A stretch of 64,000 nucleotides of DNA, from contig CP034120.1 in NCBI GenBank assembly GCA_003856375.1, forward strand, positions 1,178,001-1,242,000, written 5' to 3'. This document shows, piece after piece, positions 1 through 9,535 of this stretch. The notes beneath the pieces are model-generated. The model searched no databases. It saw only the letters and a program-made list of their open reading frames with translations, and was not told where the DNA came from. Position numbers and translations under genes: made by a program. Source of the stretch: Glaciecola amylolytica. GTDB taxonomy: Bacteria; Bacteroidota; Bacteroidia; Flavobacteriales_D; Crocinitomicaceae. The first letter of the stretch is position 1. Every line of letters starts with the position of its first letter.

Positions 1-574
1 ATCGATTTTGGTAGACGGTGCAACAATCAATTACCCTGAATTGGAATTGATCAGCGCTCAGGTTCGAATGAATGAAGAAGAACGCAAAGGAACCAATATG
101 AATTATCTTCCGTCGCTTTCATTTATAGCAGCTTACAATTACACTTACAACACGAAGCCTTCTGATAATGTACGCGCAGGAATCGAGTCGGCATTTTTAG
201 GTTTGCGTTTGGATTGGACTTTGTTTGACGGATTGGAAAAATACCACAAGCAAAAAGTGACCAAGATCAATCACATGAAACTGGAAAATCAGGAAGCCTT
301 GTTGAAACAACAATTGCATATGCAGACTGAAAATGCGAAAAAGCAGATCGAAATTCAGATCAACTCTTTGGGAATCGCACAAGAGCAGTTGAAATTGGCT
401 GAAAGCGTTTACAGACAAACCGAATTGCAATACAATGAAGGAACCGTTGATTCAAATGATCTGGTGAATTCAAGCAACAGCCTGCAGCAGGCACAAACCA
501 ACGTAGTTCTTGCTTACGTAAAATTGCGTCAGGCAGAGTTGGAATATTTAAAAAACATAGGAGGAATTAAATAA
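1..574 (+). CDS. TolC-family outer-membrane efflux protein, 3' part only
   Basis: This is the C-terminal part (about 190 residues) of a TolC-type channel that forms the outer-membrane exit of a tripartite efflux pump. The reading frame is open from base 2, so the real start lies before the window; the TTG at 8 is not a credible start. Visible are a beta-strand stretch near 'AYNYTYNT' and 'LGLRLDWTLFDG', then long Gln/Lys/Glu-rich helices and a closing 'LRQAELEYLKNIGG', the usual end of this family. It stops 23 bases before the adaptor gene and is surely co-transcribed with it. The family call rests on helix pattern, the strand motif and context; confidence is high. Confidence 0.88.
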   Translation, partial: SILVDGATINYPELELISAQVRMNEEERKGTNMNYLPSLSFIAAYNYTYNTKPSDNVRAGIESAFLGLRLDWTLFDGLEKYHKQKVTKINHMKLENQEALLKQQLHMQTENAKKQIEIQINSLGIAQEQLKLAESVYRQTELQYNEGTVDSNDLVNSSNSLQQAQTNVVLAYVKLRQAELEYLKNIGGIK

Positions 575-597
575 AAACAGATTAACCGAAAAAAAAG

Positions 598-1647
598 ATG
601 AAAAGAGTTATCACAATCGTTATAGTTGCTGTGGTTCTTATCGCACTTGTAGTTGTAAAATTAAAGTCGAATCAGAAGGAAGTACAAGCTAAAATATTTA
701 TTAATGACCCGGAAGCTGCTGTTTTGGTTAAAATCGCTTCTCCTGAAATTCACCAGTTTGAAAGCTCGTTTTCTTATTTGGGAACTTTCGATCCTTCAAG
801 ACAAAATGTGGTAGGTTCGGATGCAAACGGAAAGATCGTCAGCATCAAATTTGAAGAAGGCGACCAGGTGAGACAAGGACAATTGCTTGCAAAAGTAGAC
901 GACGAAATGCTTCAATTGCAATTGGATAATGCAGAAGTTGGTTTGGAAGGAAACAAAAACGATGACAATCGTTATTCCAACCTGGCAAAAGAGAATGCAG
1001 TATCCGGTGTGCAGGTTGAAAAAACAAAGTTGGGTGTTCGTTCCGGAGAAATTCAGAAAAAGCAAATCCAGAAACAGATTAAAAGTACTTCCATTACAGC
1101 TCCATATGCGGGTGTGATCACGAAGAAAATGATCGATTTGGGATCTTTCGTAGGAAACGGTACTCAGTTGTTTGAGATTACGGACATTTCAAGCTTGAAA
1201 CTGACTGTAAACGTTCCTGAACGCGATGTATTGAAATTCCGTCAGGGAGAACAGGTATCCGTTCGTGTTGATATTTACGGAGATCGCGAGTTTAAAGGAA
1301 AAATCACCAATATCAGTGTGGTTGCCGACAGAGCGCACAATTTCAAGGTTCAAGTAGTGGTTCCAAACCCGAAACGCGAATTGATGGCGGGAATGTACGG
1401 TTCGGTTCGAATCGGAAACGCAGCCAGTAAAAAAGCATTATCCGTACCTCGTCTGGCTTTGGTGGGTTCATCGAAAAATCCACAGGTATACGTTGTTCGC
1501 AACAACAAAGCGATCCTGACAAACTTTACTGCAGGAACATCAGACGGAGACTATATTGAAGTAGTAGACGGTATTAAAAAAGACGATAAAATCGTTGTGA
1601 AAGGACAAGTGAACCTTCAAAACAATTCAAATGTTAAAACCCAATAA
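598..1647 (+). CDS. RND efflux periplasmic adaptor (membrane fusion protein)
   Basis: Adaptor of the HlyD/AcrA family that bridges the inner-membrane RND pump and the TolC channel. The 349-residue protein starts with one membrane anchor (about residues 4-20, 'VITIVIVAVVLIALVVV'), has no lipobox, and then shows a lipoyl half-motif ('GKIVSIKFEEGDQVRQGQLL', about 80-99), a short coiled coil (about 105-160), the second lipoyl half ('TAPYAGVITKKMIDLGSFV') and the beta-barrel domain ('LKLTVNVPERDVLKFRQGE'). The ATG follows an A-rich leader 23 bases after the TolC stop, and the pump gene starts 11 bases after its stop, giving the common TolC-adaptor-pump order. The substrate cannot be read from the sequence. 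Confidence 0.93.
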   Translation: MKRVITIVIVAVVLIALVVVKLKSNQKEVQAKIFINDPEAAVLVKIASPEIHQFESSFSYLGTFDPSRQNVVGSDANGKIVSIKFEEGDQVRQGQLLAKVDDEMLQLQLDNAEVGLEGNKNDDNRYSNLAKENAVSGVQVEKTKLGVRSGEIQKKQIQKQIKSTSITAPYAGVITKKMIDLGSFVGNGTQLFEITDISSLKLTVNVPERDVLKFRQGEQVSVRVDIYGDREFKGKITNISVVADRAHNFKVQVVVPNPKRELMAGMYGSVRIGNAASKKALSVPRLALVGSSKNPQVYVVRNNKAILTNFTAGTSDGDYIEVVDGIKKDDKIVVKGQVNLQNNSNVKTQ

Positions 1648-1658
1648 TTGAAAAGGTC

Positions 1659-4600
1659 ATGACATTAACGGAACTATCCATAAAAAGACCCTCCTTCATT
1701 ATTGTGATCTTCACAATTCTGATCGGAGGAGGTCTATTAAGTTATAATCAATTGAGCTATGAGCTCTTACCGGATTTCTCGCCGCCAATTCTGACGGTTA
1801 CGACAATGTATCCGGGAGCTTCTCCTGCTACGGTGGAAACACAGGTAGCAAAACCCCTTGAAGATGCCTTGAGCGGCTTGGAAAACATTTCGGAAGTAAC
1901 CACTTTCTCGATGGACAACGCCTCTATTGTATTGCTTGAATTCAAAGCATCGGCAGATATTGACATGGCATTGGAAGATGCCCAGCGGAAAGTAAATAAT
2001 ATTCTCAATGATCTTCCTGAAGGAGCGAAAACTCCGACCCTGGCAAAGATTGACCCGAACGCTTCTCCGGTACTTCAGGTAAGTGCGATCGCGAAAAACA
2101 TGGACGACCGCGACTTCATGGAGTTGATGGACAGAGAACTTTTGCCTCAGATCAAGCAGACGAAAGGTGTAGCGGAAGTACAGGTAATCGGTGGTGAAAA
2201 GCGCGCATTCCGTGTGGATGTAGACAAAGACAAATTGAAAATGTACGGCTTGTCTCTGACACAGGTCAATCAGATTGTTGCTTCTGCAAACGTGGAATTC
2301 CCTACAGGAAAGTTGAAAAACGAAACGGAACAAATGACCGTTCGTCTGGCAGGAAAGTTTCAGACGGTAGATGATTTGAAAAACCTGATCATTTTTACAG
2401 ACGGAACTTCATCCGTTCGTTTGGGAGATGTAGCAGATGTATCCGACGGCTCGGAAGACGTGGTAACGGTGAGCCGTTTCAACGGTGTGAACGGAATTGG
2501 TCTTCGAATCAAGAAACAAAGTGATGCAAACGCTGTGGATATGGCGAATTTGACGAAACTGAAGTTTAAGGAAATTGAAGAGAAATACAAGAAAGAAGGA
2601 ATCAAATTTACGGTTGCGACAGATACTTCGATTCCTACTATTGAATCGGTTGATGCGGTATTGCACGATTTGGAACTGGCAGTAATCCTGGTGGCAGCAG
2701 TGATGTTGTTATTCCTTCACAGTTTGAGAAATGCGATGATCGTATTGATTGCCATTCCGGCTTCATTGATTTCGACATTCATTGCAATGTACATGCTCGG
2801 ATACACGTTGAACCTGATGACGCTTCTGGCAATGTCACTCGTAATTGGTATTCTCGTCGATGACTCCATTGTGGTACTGGAGAATATCTACCGCCACTTG
2901 CAAATGGGGAAAGGCCGCAGAAAAGCTGCGTTGGACGGACGTACTGAAATTGGATTTACGGCCTTGGCGATTACTTTGGTAGACGTCGTGGTGTTCTCAC
3001 CGGTGGTCTTCATCGAAGGAACAATTTCGGATATCTTGCGTCAGTTCTCTGTGGTAGTTGTGGTTTCGACATTGATGTCTTTGTTGGTGTGTTTTACTCT
3101 GACTCCATGGTTGGCATCGCGTTTGGCAAAAGAAACAAAACTGAATCCGAAAAACCCGTTCCAGCTCTTCCTGATCTGGTTCGAAAATATGATCAATTCC
3201 TTTACCAATGGTTATGTGAAACTGGTTGGGTGGTCTTTGAGACATAAAATCATTATGGGAATCGGAATCTTGGTTCTGTTCTTTGCAAGTTTGGCTTCCA
3301 TGGGACTTGGAATCGTGGGGCAGGAGTTCGTTGCACAAGGAGATCAGGGAAAATTCATGATCAAATTGAAATACGATAAGAGTACGACGTTCGAGGAAAA
3401 TAATACCACGACACTGGAAATCGAGCAGATGATTCTGGCACAGAAAGATGTGATTGATATTGTGTTTTCAAATGTCGGCGGGCCATCTTCCGGGATGGGA
3501 GCTGCGGCTTTCGGGCAGGAAAACAGATCTGAGATCACGGTGAAGATGAAGAAAGATATGCAGAAGAAATATCCGACTTTGAATTACATGAGTGAGATCA
3601 GAAAGAAAATTCAGGATAAATATCCGGGAATTGAAGTGAAAGCCCTGAACATGGGAATGGTGGATTCGGAAGAAGCTCCGATTGAGATTTTCCTTTCTTC
3701 AGACGATCCGGATTTATTGATGAAGGAAGCACGCCGCATGAAAACTCACATGCTGTCGATTCCGGGAGCGAAAGATCCGACAATTTCAACCGATGAGATT
3801 TCTCCTGAAGTACGGATTGATTTGAACCGTGAAAAGATGGGACAATTGGGCTTGCCGATTGCCAGTGTGGGAATGCAGCTTCAAAATAGTTTGACAGGTA
3901 ACGATGACGCGCGCTTTGACGTGAAAGGTGATGAATACGACATCCGCATTATGTTGGATAAGTATGACAGAAGCAATGTGGATAACATCAAAGAGATGGC
4001 CTTTGTGACAAACGATGGAAAACAAGTTCGTTTGAGCGAGTTTGCAGATGTTTCCATTGAAAACGGTTATGGTCAGCTGGAACGTAAAAATCGTATTTCA
4101 AATACCACTTTGAGATCATACGTATTGGGAACAGCTGCCGGAACGGTTGCGGATTCCATCACCAAATACCTGGAAAAACAACCGTTGGATAAAAACGTGC
4201 GTATGTTGTGGGGAGGTGAAGTAAAACGCCAGAAAGAATCGATGGGAGCACTTGGAATGGCAATGGGAATCGGATTGATTCTGGTTTACCTGATCATGGT
4301 TGCGCTTTACGATAACTTTGTTTATCCGTTCGTAGTATTGTTCTCAATCTTTGTATCATTGATCGGTGCTGTTTTAGCACTGAATCTGACTTCTTCGAAC
4401 ATGGGAATCTTTACCATGCTGGGAATGTTGATGCTTCTCGGGCTTGTGGCCAAGAACGCCATCCTGATTGTGGATTTCACGAATCACTTGAAAACGGAAG
4501 GTCGTTCGACCTATAATGCCCTGTTGGAAGCTGTTCGCGAGCGGATGCGTCCGATCCTGATGACAACCATTGCGATGGTAATCGGTATGATTCCGATTGC

Positions 4601-4799
4601 AACTGCAACAGGTTCAGGAGCTGAATGGAAAAACGGACTTGCATGGATTTTGATCGGGGGCTTGACAAGTTCAATGTTCTTGACTATTATTGTAGTACCA
4701 ATGATGTATTATATCGTTGACAGATTACAAGCGAAATTCACCAAAAAGAAAATAAACCTGGAAGGGGATGACGAAGCTACCGTACACGGAGTGATCTAA
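1659..4799 (+). CDS. RND efflux transporter permease, AcrB/HAE-1 type
   Basis: Inner-membrane proton-driven pump of 1046 residues, the normal length for the family. The protein starts 'MTLTELSIKRPSF' with TM1 directly after, has the two large periplasmic loops, and the TM4 motif 'IGILVDDSIVVLENIYRH' carries the adjacent Asp pair (D401-D402) that relays protons in HAE-type pumps. This DD separates it from the heavy-metal pump at 23260, which has the D-x5-D-x6-E pattern. The second half repeats the 12-TM plan ('LGMLMLLGLVAKNAILIVDF'). The substrate is probably organic compounds (drugs, bile salts or dyes), by family only. It is last in the operon and is followed by a strong terminator. Confidence 0.95.
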   Translation: MTLTELSIKRPSFIIVIFTILIGGGLLSYNQLSYELLPDFSPPILTVTTMYPGASPATVETQVAKPLEDALSGLENISEVTTFSMDNASIVLLEFKASADIDMALEDAQRKVNNILNDLPEGAKTPTLAKIDPNASPVLQVSAIAKNMDDRDFMELMDRELLPQIKQTKGVAEVQVIGGEKRAFRVDVDKDKLKMYGLSLTQVNQIVASANVEFPTGKLKNETEQMTVRLAGKFQTVDDLKNLIIFTDGTSSVRLGDVADVSDGSEDVVTVSRFNGVNGIGLRIKKQSDANAVDMANLTKLKFKEIEEKYKKEGIKFTVATDTSIPTIESVDAVLHDLELAVILVAAVMLLFLHSLRNAMIVLIAIPASLISTFIAMYMLGYTLNLMTLLAMSLVIGILVDDSIVVLENIYRHLQMGKGRRKAALDGRTEIGFTALAITLVDVVVFSPVVFIEGTISDILRQFSVVVVVSTLMSLLVCFTLTPWLASRLAKETKLNPKNPFQLFLIWFENMINSFTNGYVKLVGWSLRHKIIMGIGILVLFFASLASMGLGIVGQEFVAQGDQGKFMIKLKYDKSTTFEENNTTTLEIEQMILAQKDVIDIVFSNVGGPSSGMGAAAFGQENRSEITVKMKKDMQKKYPTLNYMSEIRKKIQDKYPGIEVKALNMGMVDSEEAPIEIFLSSDDPDLLMKEARRMKTHMLSIPGAKDPTISTDEISPEVRIDLNREKMGQLGLPIASVGMQLQNSLTGNDDARFDVKGDEYDIRIMLDKYDRSNVDNIKEMAFVTNDGKQVRLSEFADVSIENGYGQLERKNRISNTTLRSYVLGTAAGTVADSITKYLEKQPLDKNVRMLWGGEVKRQKESMGALGMAMGIGLILVYLIMVALYDNFVYPFVVLFSIFVSLIGAVLALNLTSSNMGIFTMLGMLMLLGLVAKNAILIVDFTNHLKTEGRSTYNALLEAVRERMRPILMTTIAMVIGMIPIATATGSGAEWKNGLAWILIGGLTSSMFLTIIVVPMMYYIVDRLQAKFTKKKINLEGDDEATVHGVI

Positions 4800-4817
4800 T
4801 ATTAACTGAAACAAAGA

Positions 4818-4852
4818 AATCCGGCAGAACTATCACTGCCGGATTTTTTTTG
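4818..4852 (+). terminator. Rho-independent terminator of the RND operon
   Basis: A perfect 10-bp stem AATCCGGCAG / CTGCCGGATT with an 8-base loop is followed by a run of T. It lies 19 bases after the pump stop codon. Confidence 0.92.
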
Positions 4853-4915
4853 CGATTCATTTTCAGGACAAACATTTACGGTTTTTGTGTAACTTCGACT
4901 GTAAGTCAATTTTAA

Positions 4916-5944
4916 ATGAAGAAGTTATTCGCTGTTTTGCCCATCCTTTTGCTGCTCGTTTTTTCGTTTGAAGGTCATGCTCAGGAATCAGAATTGAAAA
5001 AACCGAAAGCAATTTCCTTTGATTTGGAAAAAATGAAACAACTGGATTTCGGTTCAGGTGCTCTGGATCCTGATAAAGTTCTTTTTCAACTTTTCCCGGC
5101 TCCGATGGATGAAGATGATCCGGAAATGGTGGAATGGAGAAGTGCTGCTTTCTGGACTTGTCCAAGCTGCGAAAAACGGGTTTTCAAAGTGTTCGGTGAT
5201 GAGCCGGAGGAAGAAACACTTCCTTACGATCGGAATTATACAGTTGCAAGTGGTGTGTATGAATTCACTACTGAAAACGGAATTTCGAGAGCAATTGTGA
5301 GTTTTTCCACGTCCGATCACAATGACGGAACCGGCCGTTTTGCAAGAGGATTGCTCAGTGCAGCCTTGTTTGAAAAGCAAAATAACAAATGGAAACTGAT
5401 CAATTTCAATCCGTTTGTGAATTTCCAGGGAAGTTTTACGCTTGCTTCCGGAATTGACGGAGTTTTTGCATCCCGGCACAAAAAAGTTTACTTTCTGATT
5501 CATGGCGGACAAGCAAACGGTGTTTCCACTGAAGAATACTGGCCGCTTTATCAAGGGCTTTATGTGATCGATCCGGAAACACTGCAGGAAATCTTTCATT
5601 TGCCGGGTGCAAGTTGCCAGGAAAACGGAGAAGCTCTGGGAACGGTTTGGGAAAGTGAAATTATTGATATTCAAAGCGGAAAAACAGAAACCTTGTTTTT
5701 TGTGAATTCGAAAGGATTGCTTGTGAAAAAGTACTCCTGGGATTTACCTTCGGCTTTTGATTTTGTGAGTGAAGCGGATTTTAAATTGCTGCCGGAAAGA
5801 TTCCAGTTTGAAGCAAGTCAGATGATTACAAGTACGGGAAAAGATTTAGTGGTGAAGAAAACCAGTATTTCCATTCATTACAAAGATGAAAAAGGAATGG
5901 ATCAACAGAAGATTGTAGCAACTCAAAGCCAAAAAGTAAGATGA
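4916..5944 (+). CDS. Secreted protein of unknown function (342 aa)
   Basis: I do not recognise a named family. A clear Sec signal peptide (residues 1 to about 23, 'LPILLLLVFSFEGHAQ') predicts export. The mature protein has no membrane segment. It carries one 'CPSCEK' motif (about residues 82-87) that resembles half of a zinc ribbon, and Gly/Phe/Ser-rich strands in the middle ('NDGTGRFARGLLSAALF'). The stop overlaps the next start by 4 bases (ATGA), so it is translationally coupled to a second exported protein. A terminator separates it from the RND operon, so it should have its own promoter; a TAACTTCG (4890-4897) resembles the -7 box with one mismatch. Confidence 0.8.
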   Translation: MKKLFAVLPILLLLVFSFEGHAQESELKKPKAISFDLEKMKQLDFGSGALDPDKVLFQLFPAPMDEDDPEMVEWRSAAFWTCPSCEKRVFKVFGDEPEEETLPYDRNYTVASGVYEFTTENGISRAIVSFSTSDHNDGTGRFARGLLSAALFEKQNNKWKLINFNPFVNFQGSFTLASGIDGVFASRHKKVYFLIHGGQANGVSTEEYWPLYQGLYVIDPETLQEIFHLPGASCQENGEALGTVWESEIIDIQSGKTETLFFVNSKGLLVKKYSWDLPSAFDFVSEADFKLLPERFQFEASQMITSTGKDLVVKKTSISIHYKDEKGMDQQKIVATQSQKVR

Positions 5945-6828
5945 AACAGCTGGTTATTCTGTTGCTCTTGTTTTCTGTTTTTGAATTGAAAGCACAAAAA
6001 GGGCCGCTTATTATAGAGGAATTTTCCATTACGGATCAGATTATTACAGGTTCGATAGATAATAAATATCCGATCACGATGTACTTGAAATTCGAGGAGT
6101 ATTCTCCTGAGAATTGGTTGAGCTATTCGGTATCGGGCTGGTATTACTACAATAATGTCAAAAAGAAAATTCCCCTGGTCGGAGTGTATTCTGGTCGTTT
6201 GGTGCTTTATTCTTTTGCAGATCCTGCGCGTACCGACAGCGTGAAACAAATGCTCTCTTCCGTTCCGAATCCCTGGGATGCGACGGATGATTTGATGAAT
6301 CGCTCCGGATTTACGGAGAAATTCGATTTTGATTACAGTGATTATACGTACAAAGGAACCTGGGAAAACAGCCAGAAACAATTGAATGTGAGTTTCAATG
6401 TCAGCAGCATTGATCTGGATAAAAAGCAGGAGTTTTTAGTGATTCCGATAGAAAAGAACTTACAAAAACGCATTGATTTGAGTCAATTCGGTCCTATGAG
6501 TTACGGTTATTCCATTTTTGCATCGAAATATGACGCCAACGGATCGAAAGTTTTGTTGAAATATGAGATTAGTTCTACAGCCAACCCGAATGGAATGTGC
6601 GGTGCCGGAATGGAAATCGGATTCGTACTATTGCATTTCGATCACAAAGGAGCGCTTTTGGATTACCGCGAAGAACAGGTTGAAAGCTGTTTGGGGAATT
6701 TTTGGTCAGAAAGTACAGAAGTGGCTGGAACGAACGGGAAAAAGCTCATTTACAAAGTGACCGATTCGGAAGACAAGGTTCGAACGGTGACTATCGACGG
6801 AACAAACTTTTCAATCTTGATAAAGTAA
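5941..6828 (+). CDS. Secreted protein of unknown function (295 aa)
   Basis: An exported protein with a signal peptide (residues 1 to about 19, ending 'FELKAQ'). The remainder is soluble and strand-rich, with aromatic repeats such as 'YSVSGWYYYNNVKKKIPLVG' and a late 'NPNGMCGAGMEIGFVLLHF' stretch. The style (tyrosine-rich strands, stated 'GVYSGRLVLYSF') is common in Flavobacteriales envelope proteins that have no assigned function. It overlaps the upstream gene by 4 bases and precedes the hydrolase by 3 bases, so all three are probably one transcript. No motif permits a functional call. Confidence 0.78.
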   Translation: MKQLVILLLLFSVFELKAQKGPLIIEEFSITDQIITGSIDNKYPITMYLKFEEYSPENWLSYSVSGWYYYNNVKKKIPLVGVYSGRLVLYSFADPARTDSVKQMLSSVPNPWDATDDLMNRSGFTEKFDFDYSDYTYKGTWENSQKQLNVSFNVSSIDLDKKQEFLVIPIEKNLQKRIDLSQFGPMSYGYSIFASKYDANGSKVLLKYEISSTANPNGMCGAGMEIGFVLLHFDHKGALLDYREEQVESCLGNFWSESTEVAGTNGKKLIYKVTDSEDKVRTVTIDGTNFSILIK

Positions 6829-6831
6829 AAA

Positions 6832-7662
6832 ATGGATAGGGAGAAAAAACGGTTTTTTGCCTTTTTGGGAGGAATTTTACTGCTTGCATTGGCGGGAATG
6901 GCTTCGTTGGCTTCTAATACGGAAGATGCGATTGAAGAACCTGTCAAAAAGGATTCCGTTGCAAAACGTAAGGAGATCGAGGTGGAAAAACTGGAAGTCT
7001 TCGACAGCATTCGCGGACGCCGAATTCCTTATGCCTTGTTTCGTCCGAAACTGAAATCGAAAGACGCGGATTCGATTCGTTTGGTGATTTTCAGTCATGG
7101 TTACGGAGCAAATTATCCTCGGAATTACCTGAATTATTCTTACCTGACGAAACGGTTGGCTCGTGAAGGATTCTGGACTTTGAGCATTCAGCACGAACTG
7201 GAAGGAGATTCCCTGCTTCCGCAATCGGGTTTGATGCAGGTGGTTCGTATGCCTTTCTGGACGAGGGGAGAGGCGAATATTTTATTTGTACTGAATCACT
7301 TCAAACAACTAAATCCGCAGCTCCGAATTTTGTCTGTTGATCTGATCGGGCATTCCAATGGCGGAGATATGAGTGTGCTGACAGCTAAGGATCATCCGGC
7401 TTTGATCCGGAAAGTCATTACGTTGGATAACCTGAGAATGCCGCTTCCGGTGTGTTCCAATCCGCAGTTTGCAAGCTTGCGTTCCATGGATAAAACCGCA
7501 GATGATGGAGTTCTTCCTCCGGTAGCATTATGTGATAGTTTCGGAATTCGTGTGATTCAGCTCAAAAACATTACGCATAACCAGATGAATGACGAAGGAA
7601 CACGAAAGCAGAAGAAGCAGATCAATAATTATATTCAGAAAATTCTGGAAGATCGGATCTAA
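6832..7662 (+). CDS. Membrane-anchored alpha/beta hydrolase
   Basis: A 276-residue serine hydrolase fold. An N-terminal hydrophobic segment (about residues 9-27, 'FAFLGGILLLALAGMASLAS') is a membrane anchor or uncleaved signal. The catalytic part shows the oxyanion strand 'VIFSHGYG' (about 85-92), the nucleophile elbow 'GHSNGG' with Ser175, and a late His in 'KNITHNQMN' that could complete the triad. Family relatives include dienelactone-hydrolase and acyl-esterase types, but the substrate is unknown. It is the third gene of a tightly spaced envelope operon with two unknown secreted proteins. There is no obvious terminator after it; a degenerate dispersed repeat begins directly downstream. 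Confidence 0.82.
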   Translation: MDREKKRFFAFLGGILLLALAGMASLASNTEDAIEEPVKKDSVAKRKEIEVEKLEVFDSIRGRRIPYALFRPKLKSKDADSIRLVIFSHGYGANYPRNYLNYSYLTKRLAREGFWTLSIQHELEGDSLLPQSGLMQVVRMPFWTRGEANILFVLNHFKQLNPQLRILSVDLIGHSNGGDMSVLTAKDHPALIRKVITLDNLRMPLPVCSNPQFASLRSMDKTADDGVLPPVALCDSFGIRVIQLKNITHNQMNDEGTRKQKKQINNYIQKILEDRI

Positions 7663-7710
7663 GCGAAATCCTTTGATGCCATTGGGCAAATAGATACATG
7701 TCTATCTTAC
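7663..7710 (+). repeat. Copy 1 of a degenerate dispersed element (see 19129)
   Basis: The core GGGCAAATAGATA-ATGTCTAT and about 20 bases before it align without gaps to 19129-19176; most differences are transitions. The core is an imperfect palindrome. The rest of the 7663-7845 gap shows only a weak hairpin (GCACC / GGTGC near 7765-7783). Confidence 0.5.
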
Positions 7711-7845
7711 CAATACACTAACTTCCATCCCTGAAACAGCTAAGTAATTAATCCCCACTACTAAGCACCTTTAAAATTGGTGCATTTGTGGGAAGAATAT
7801 GTATGATACTAACTTTTTTGTACCGATTCTTCTTCAATAGATTTT

Positions 7846-8562
7846 TTAGTCCCGTAACAAGTAATTGTACCTTTGAACCGTATTTTCCAATCCCAGATAA
7901 AGTGCATCTGAAATCAAGGCATGTCCAATAGAAACTTCCGCCAATTTCGGGATGCTCTGCTTGAAATAACGCAGGTTTTCCTGATTTAAATCGTGTCCGG
8001 CATTCAATTCCAAACCAAGTTCCAAAGCTCTGTTGGCAGCAATTACAAAGGGTTCAATTGCTTGTTCTTTGTTTTCGGAAAAACCTTCTGCATAAGGACC
8101 TGTGTATAATTCCACGCGGTCGGCTCCGGTTTTGATAGCGTATTCGATATTTTGCAAATCAGTATCTACGAAAATAGAAGTTCGTACTCCCAGCAATTTG
8201 ATTCTTCGGATAATATCCTGCAAAACTTCCAGGTGTTCTTTCGTATCCCAACCTGCGTTGCTCGTCAGAACATGCGGTGGATCGGGAACAAGCGTAGCCT
8301 GTGCGGGGCGAATAGCTTCGATCATTTGCATAAAACGTTCATCGGGATAACCTTCAATGTTGAATTCCGTTGTTACCACTTTAGACAAATCAACCACGTC
8401 CTTTCCGGTAATGTGTCGCTCATCCGGTCTGGGATGAACAGTAATTCCTGCAGCGCCAAAACGCTCACAGTCAATAGCTACCTGAACAACATTCGGAGTG
8501 TTGCCTCCACGTGCATTTCGAATTGTAGCAATTTTATTAATGTTCACACTTAACTTGGTCAT
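7846..8562 (-). CDS. pdxJ: Pyridoxine 5'-phosphate synthase
   Basis: PdxJ condenses 1-deoxy-xylulose 5-phosphate with 3-amino-2-oxopropyl phosphate to give pyridoxine 5'-phosphate, the last ring-forming step of the DXP-dependent vitamin B6 route, in the cytoplasm. The 238-residue TIM barrel has the family length. Seen are '[16 protein letters not shown]' at the start, '[13 protein letters not shown]' (H43, R45, H50, matching the E. coli catalytic H-x-R...H pattern), 'FNIEGYPDE', and 'LNAGHDLN' with the late active-site His. The ATG is preceded by AAGGAG, a good Shine-Dalgarno sequence that is unusual for this phylum. It stands alone, convergent with the upstream hydrolase gene. Confidence 0.97.
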   Translation of the reverse strand: MTKLSVNINKIATIRNARGGNTPNVVQVAIDCERFGAAGITVHPRPDERHITGKDVVDLSKVVTTEFNIEGYPDERFMQMIEAIRPAQATLVPDPPHVLTSNAGWDTKEHLEVLQDIIRRIKLLGVRTSIFVDTDLQNIEYAIKTGADRVELYTGPYAEGFSENKEQAIEPFVIAANRALELGLELNAGHDLNQENLRYFKQSIPKLAEVSIGHALISDALYLGLENTVQRYNYLLRD

Positions 8563-8702
8563 AAAAATCTCCTTCTTTTCGTTTGAGCCACGAAGATACA
8601 GAGGATTTGTTTTTGAAGGATGTTAAAGTTTTTGAAAGTGTGATTTCAAGTTTTTAGCGGTTTGCAGGAAGTTTTTAAGACATAAAATCGTATCATTGAG
8701 TT

Positions 8703-9401
8703 ATGAAAATGATTCATTTCTGCCTGTTTTTTATGATGAGCACTTTGTTGAACGGGTGTTTTGTTTTTGCTCCTTCTCCCCAAAAAACGAATCGCGAGTC
8801 GTTGAAAAAAGCACCTTATGATGCGATTATTGTTCCGGGTGTTCCTTTTGACGGGAAGCATTGGAGTGAAGCTATGCAGATGCGTGTTCAATGGTCCAAT
8901 TATCTCTACAAGAAGGGAATTGCGAAGAATATTATTTATTCGGGTTCTGCGGTTTACACGGAATACGAAGAAGCGAAAATCATGGCTTTGTATGGTGAAG
9001 CATTGGGAATTCCCAAAGAGCACATTTTTACCGATCCGAGAGCAGAACACAGTACCGAGAATGTCTATTATTCTTACCGCGTTGCAAAAAAGGAAGGATT
9101 TAAAAAGATCGCACTTGCTACAGATCCGTTTCAGCTGAACGGAATGCGGAAATTTATCAAGAAATTCGAGTTTCCGATCGACTTGCTTCCGATTATAAAA
9201 GACAGTCTTTTGAAACAGGATTTGTCGGAACCTCAAATTGATCCGGGTTCTGCCAAACGGGCAAATTTTGTTTCCATTGTAGACCGGCAGTCCAAATGGC
9301 AGCGTTTACGAGGAACATTCGGTCAGCACATTCGCTGGAAAGAAGAAGATCTGAAAACGAAGCATTTGCGTAAAAAATATGCAGATCGAATAGAAAATTG
9401 A
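8703..9401 (+). CDS. YdcF/SanA-like DUF218 lipoprotein
   Basis: A DUF218 (ElyC/SanA/YdcF) protein of 232 residues. The family acts in envelope or undecaprenyl-carrier related processes, but the reaction is not defined. Visible are a signal segment with a lipobox ending 'LLNGC' (Cys19), the domain start 'YDAIIVPGVPFDG', 'IIYSGSAVYTEYEEAKIMA', 'HIFTDPRAEHSTENVYYS' and 'KIALATDPFQ', all typical of DUF218. The C terminus is a short basic tail. Asn before Gly-Cys is not the commonest lipobox, so an anchored signal is possible. It is divergent from pdxJ across a 140-base gap and monocistronic by appearance. Confidence 0.88.
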   Translation: MKMIHFCLFFMMSTLLNGCFVFAPSPQKTNRESLKKAPYDAIIVPGVPFDGKHWSEAMQMRVQWSNYLYKKGIAKNIIYSGSAVYTEYEEAKIMALYGEALGIPKEHIFTDPRAEHSTENVYYSYRVAKKEGFKKIALATDPFQLNGMRKFIKKFEFPIDLLPIIKDSLLKQDLSEPQIDPGSAKRANFVSIVDRQSKWQRLRGTFGQHIRWKEEDLKTKHLRKKYADRIEN

Positions 9402-9535
9402 AAAGCGTTCTAAAAAGATGATGGAATTTTTTGGTTGTTTAAATTGAATCTTTAAACTTTTGAACAGGTTGATTTGTTATCAGAAAACTCCCAATCATCT
9501 AAACTTTAGGACAATGTGAAAATGAACTAAGTGAC

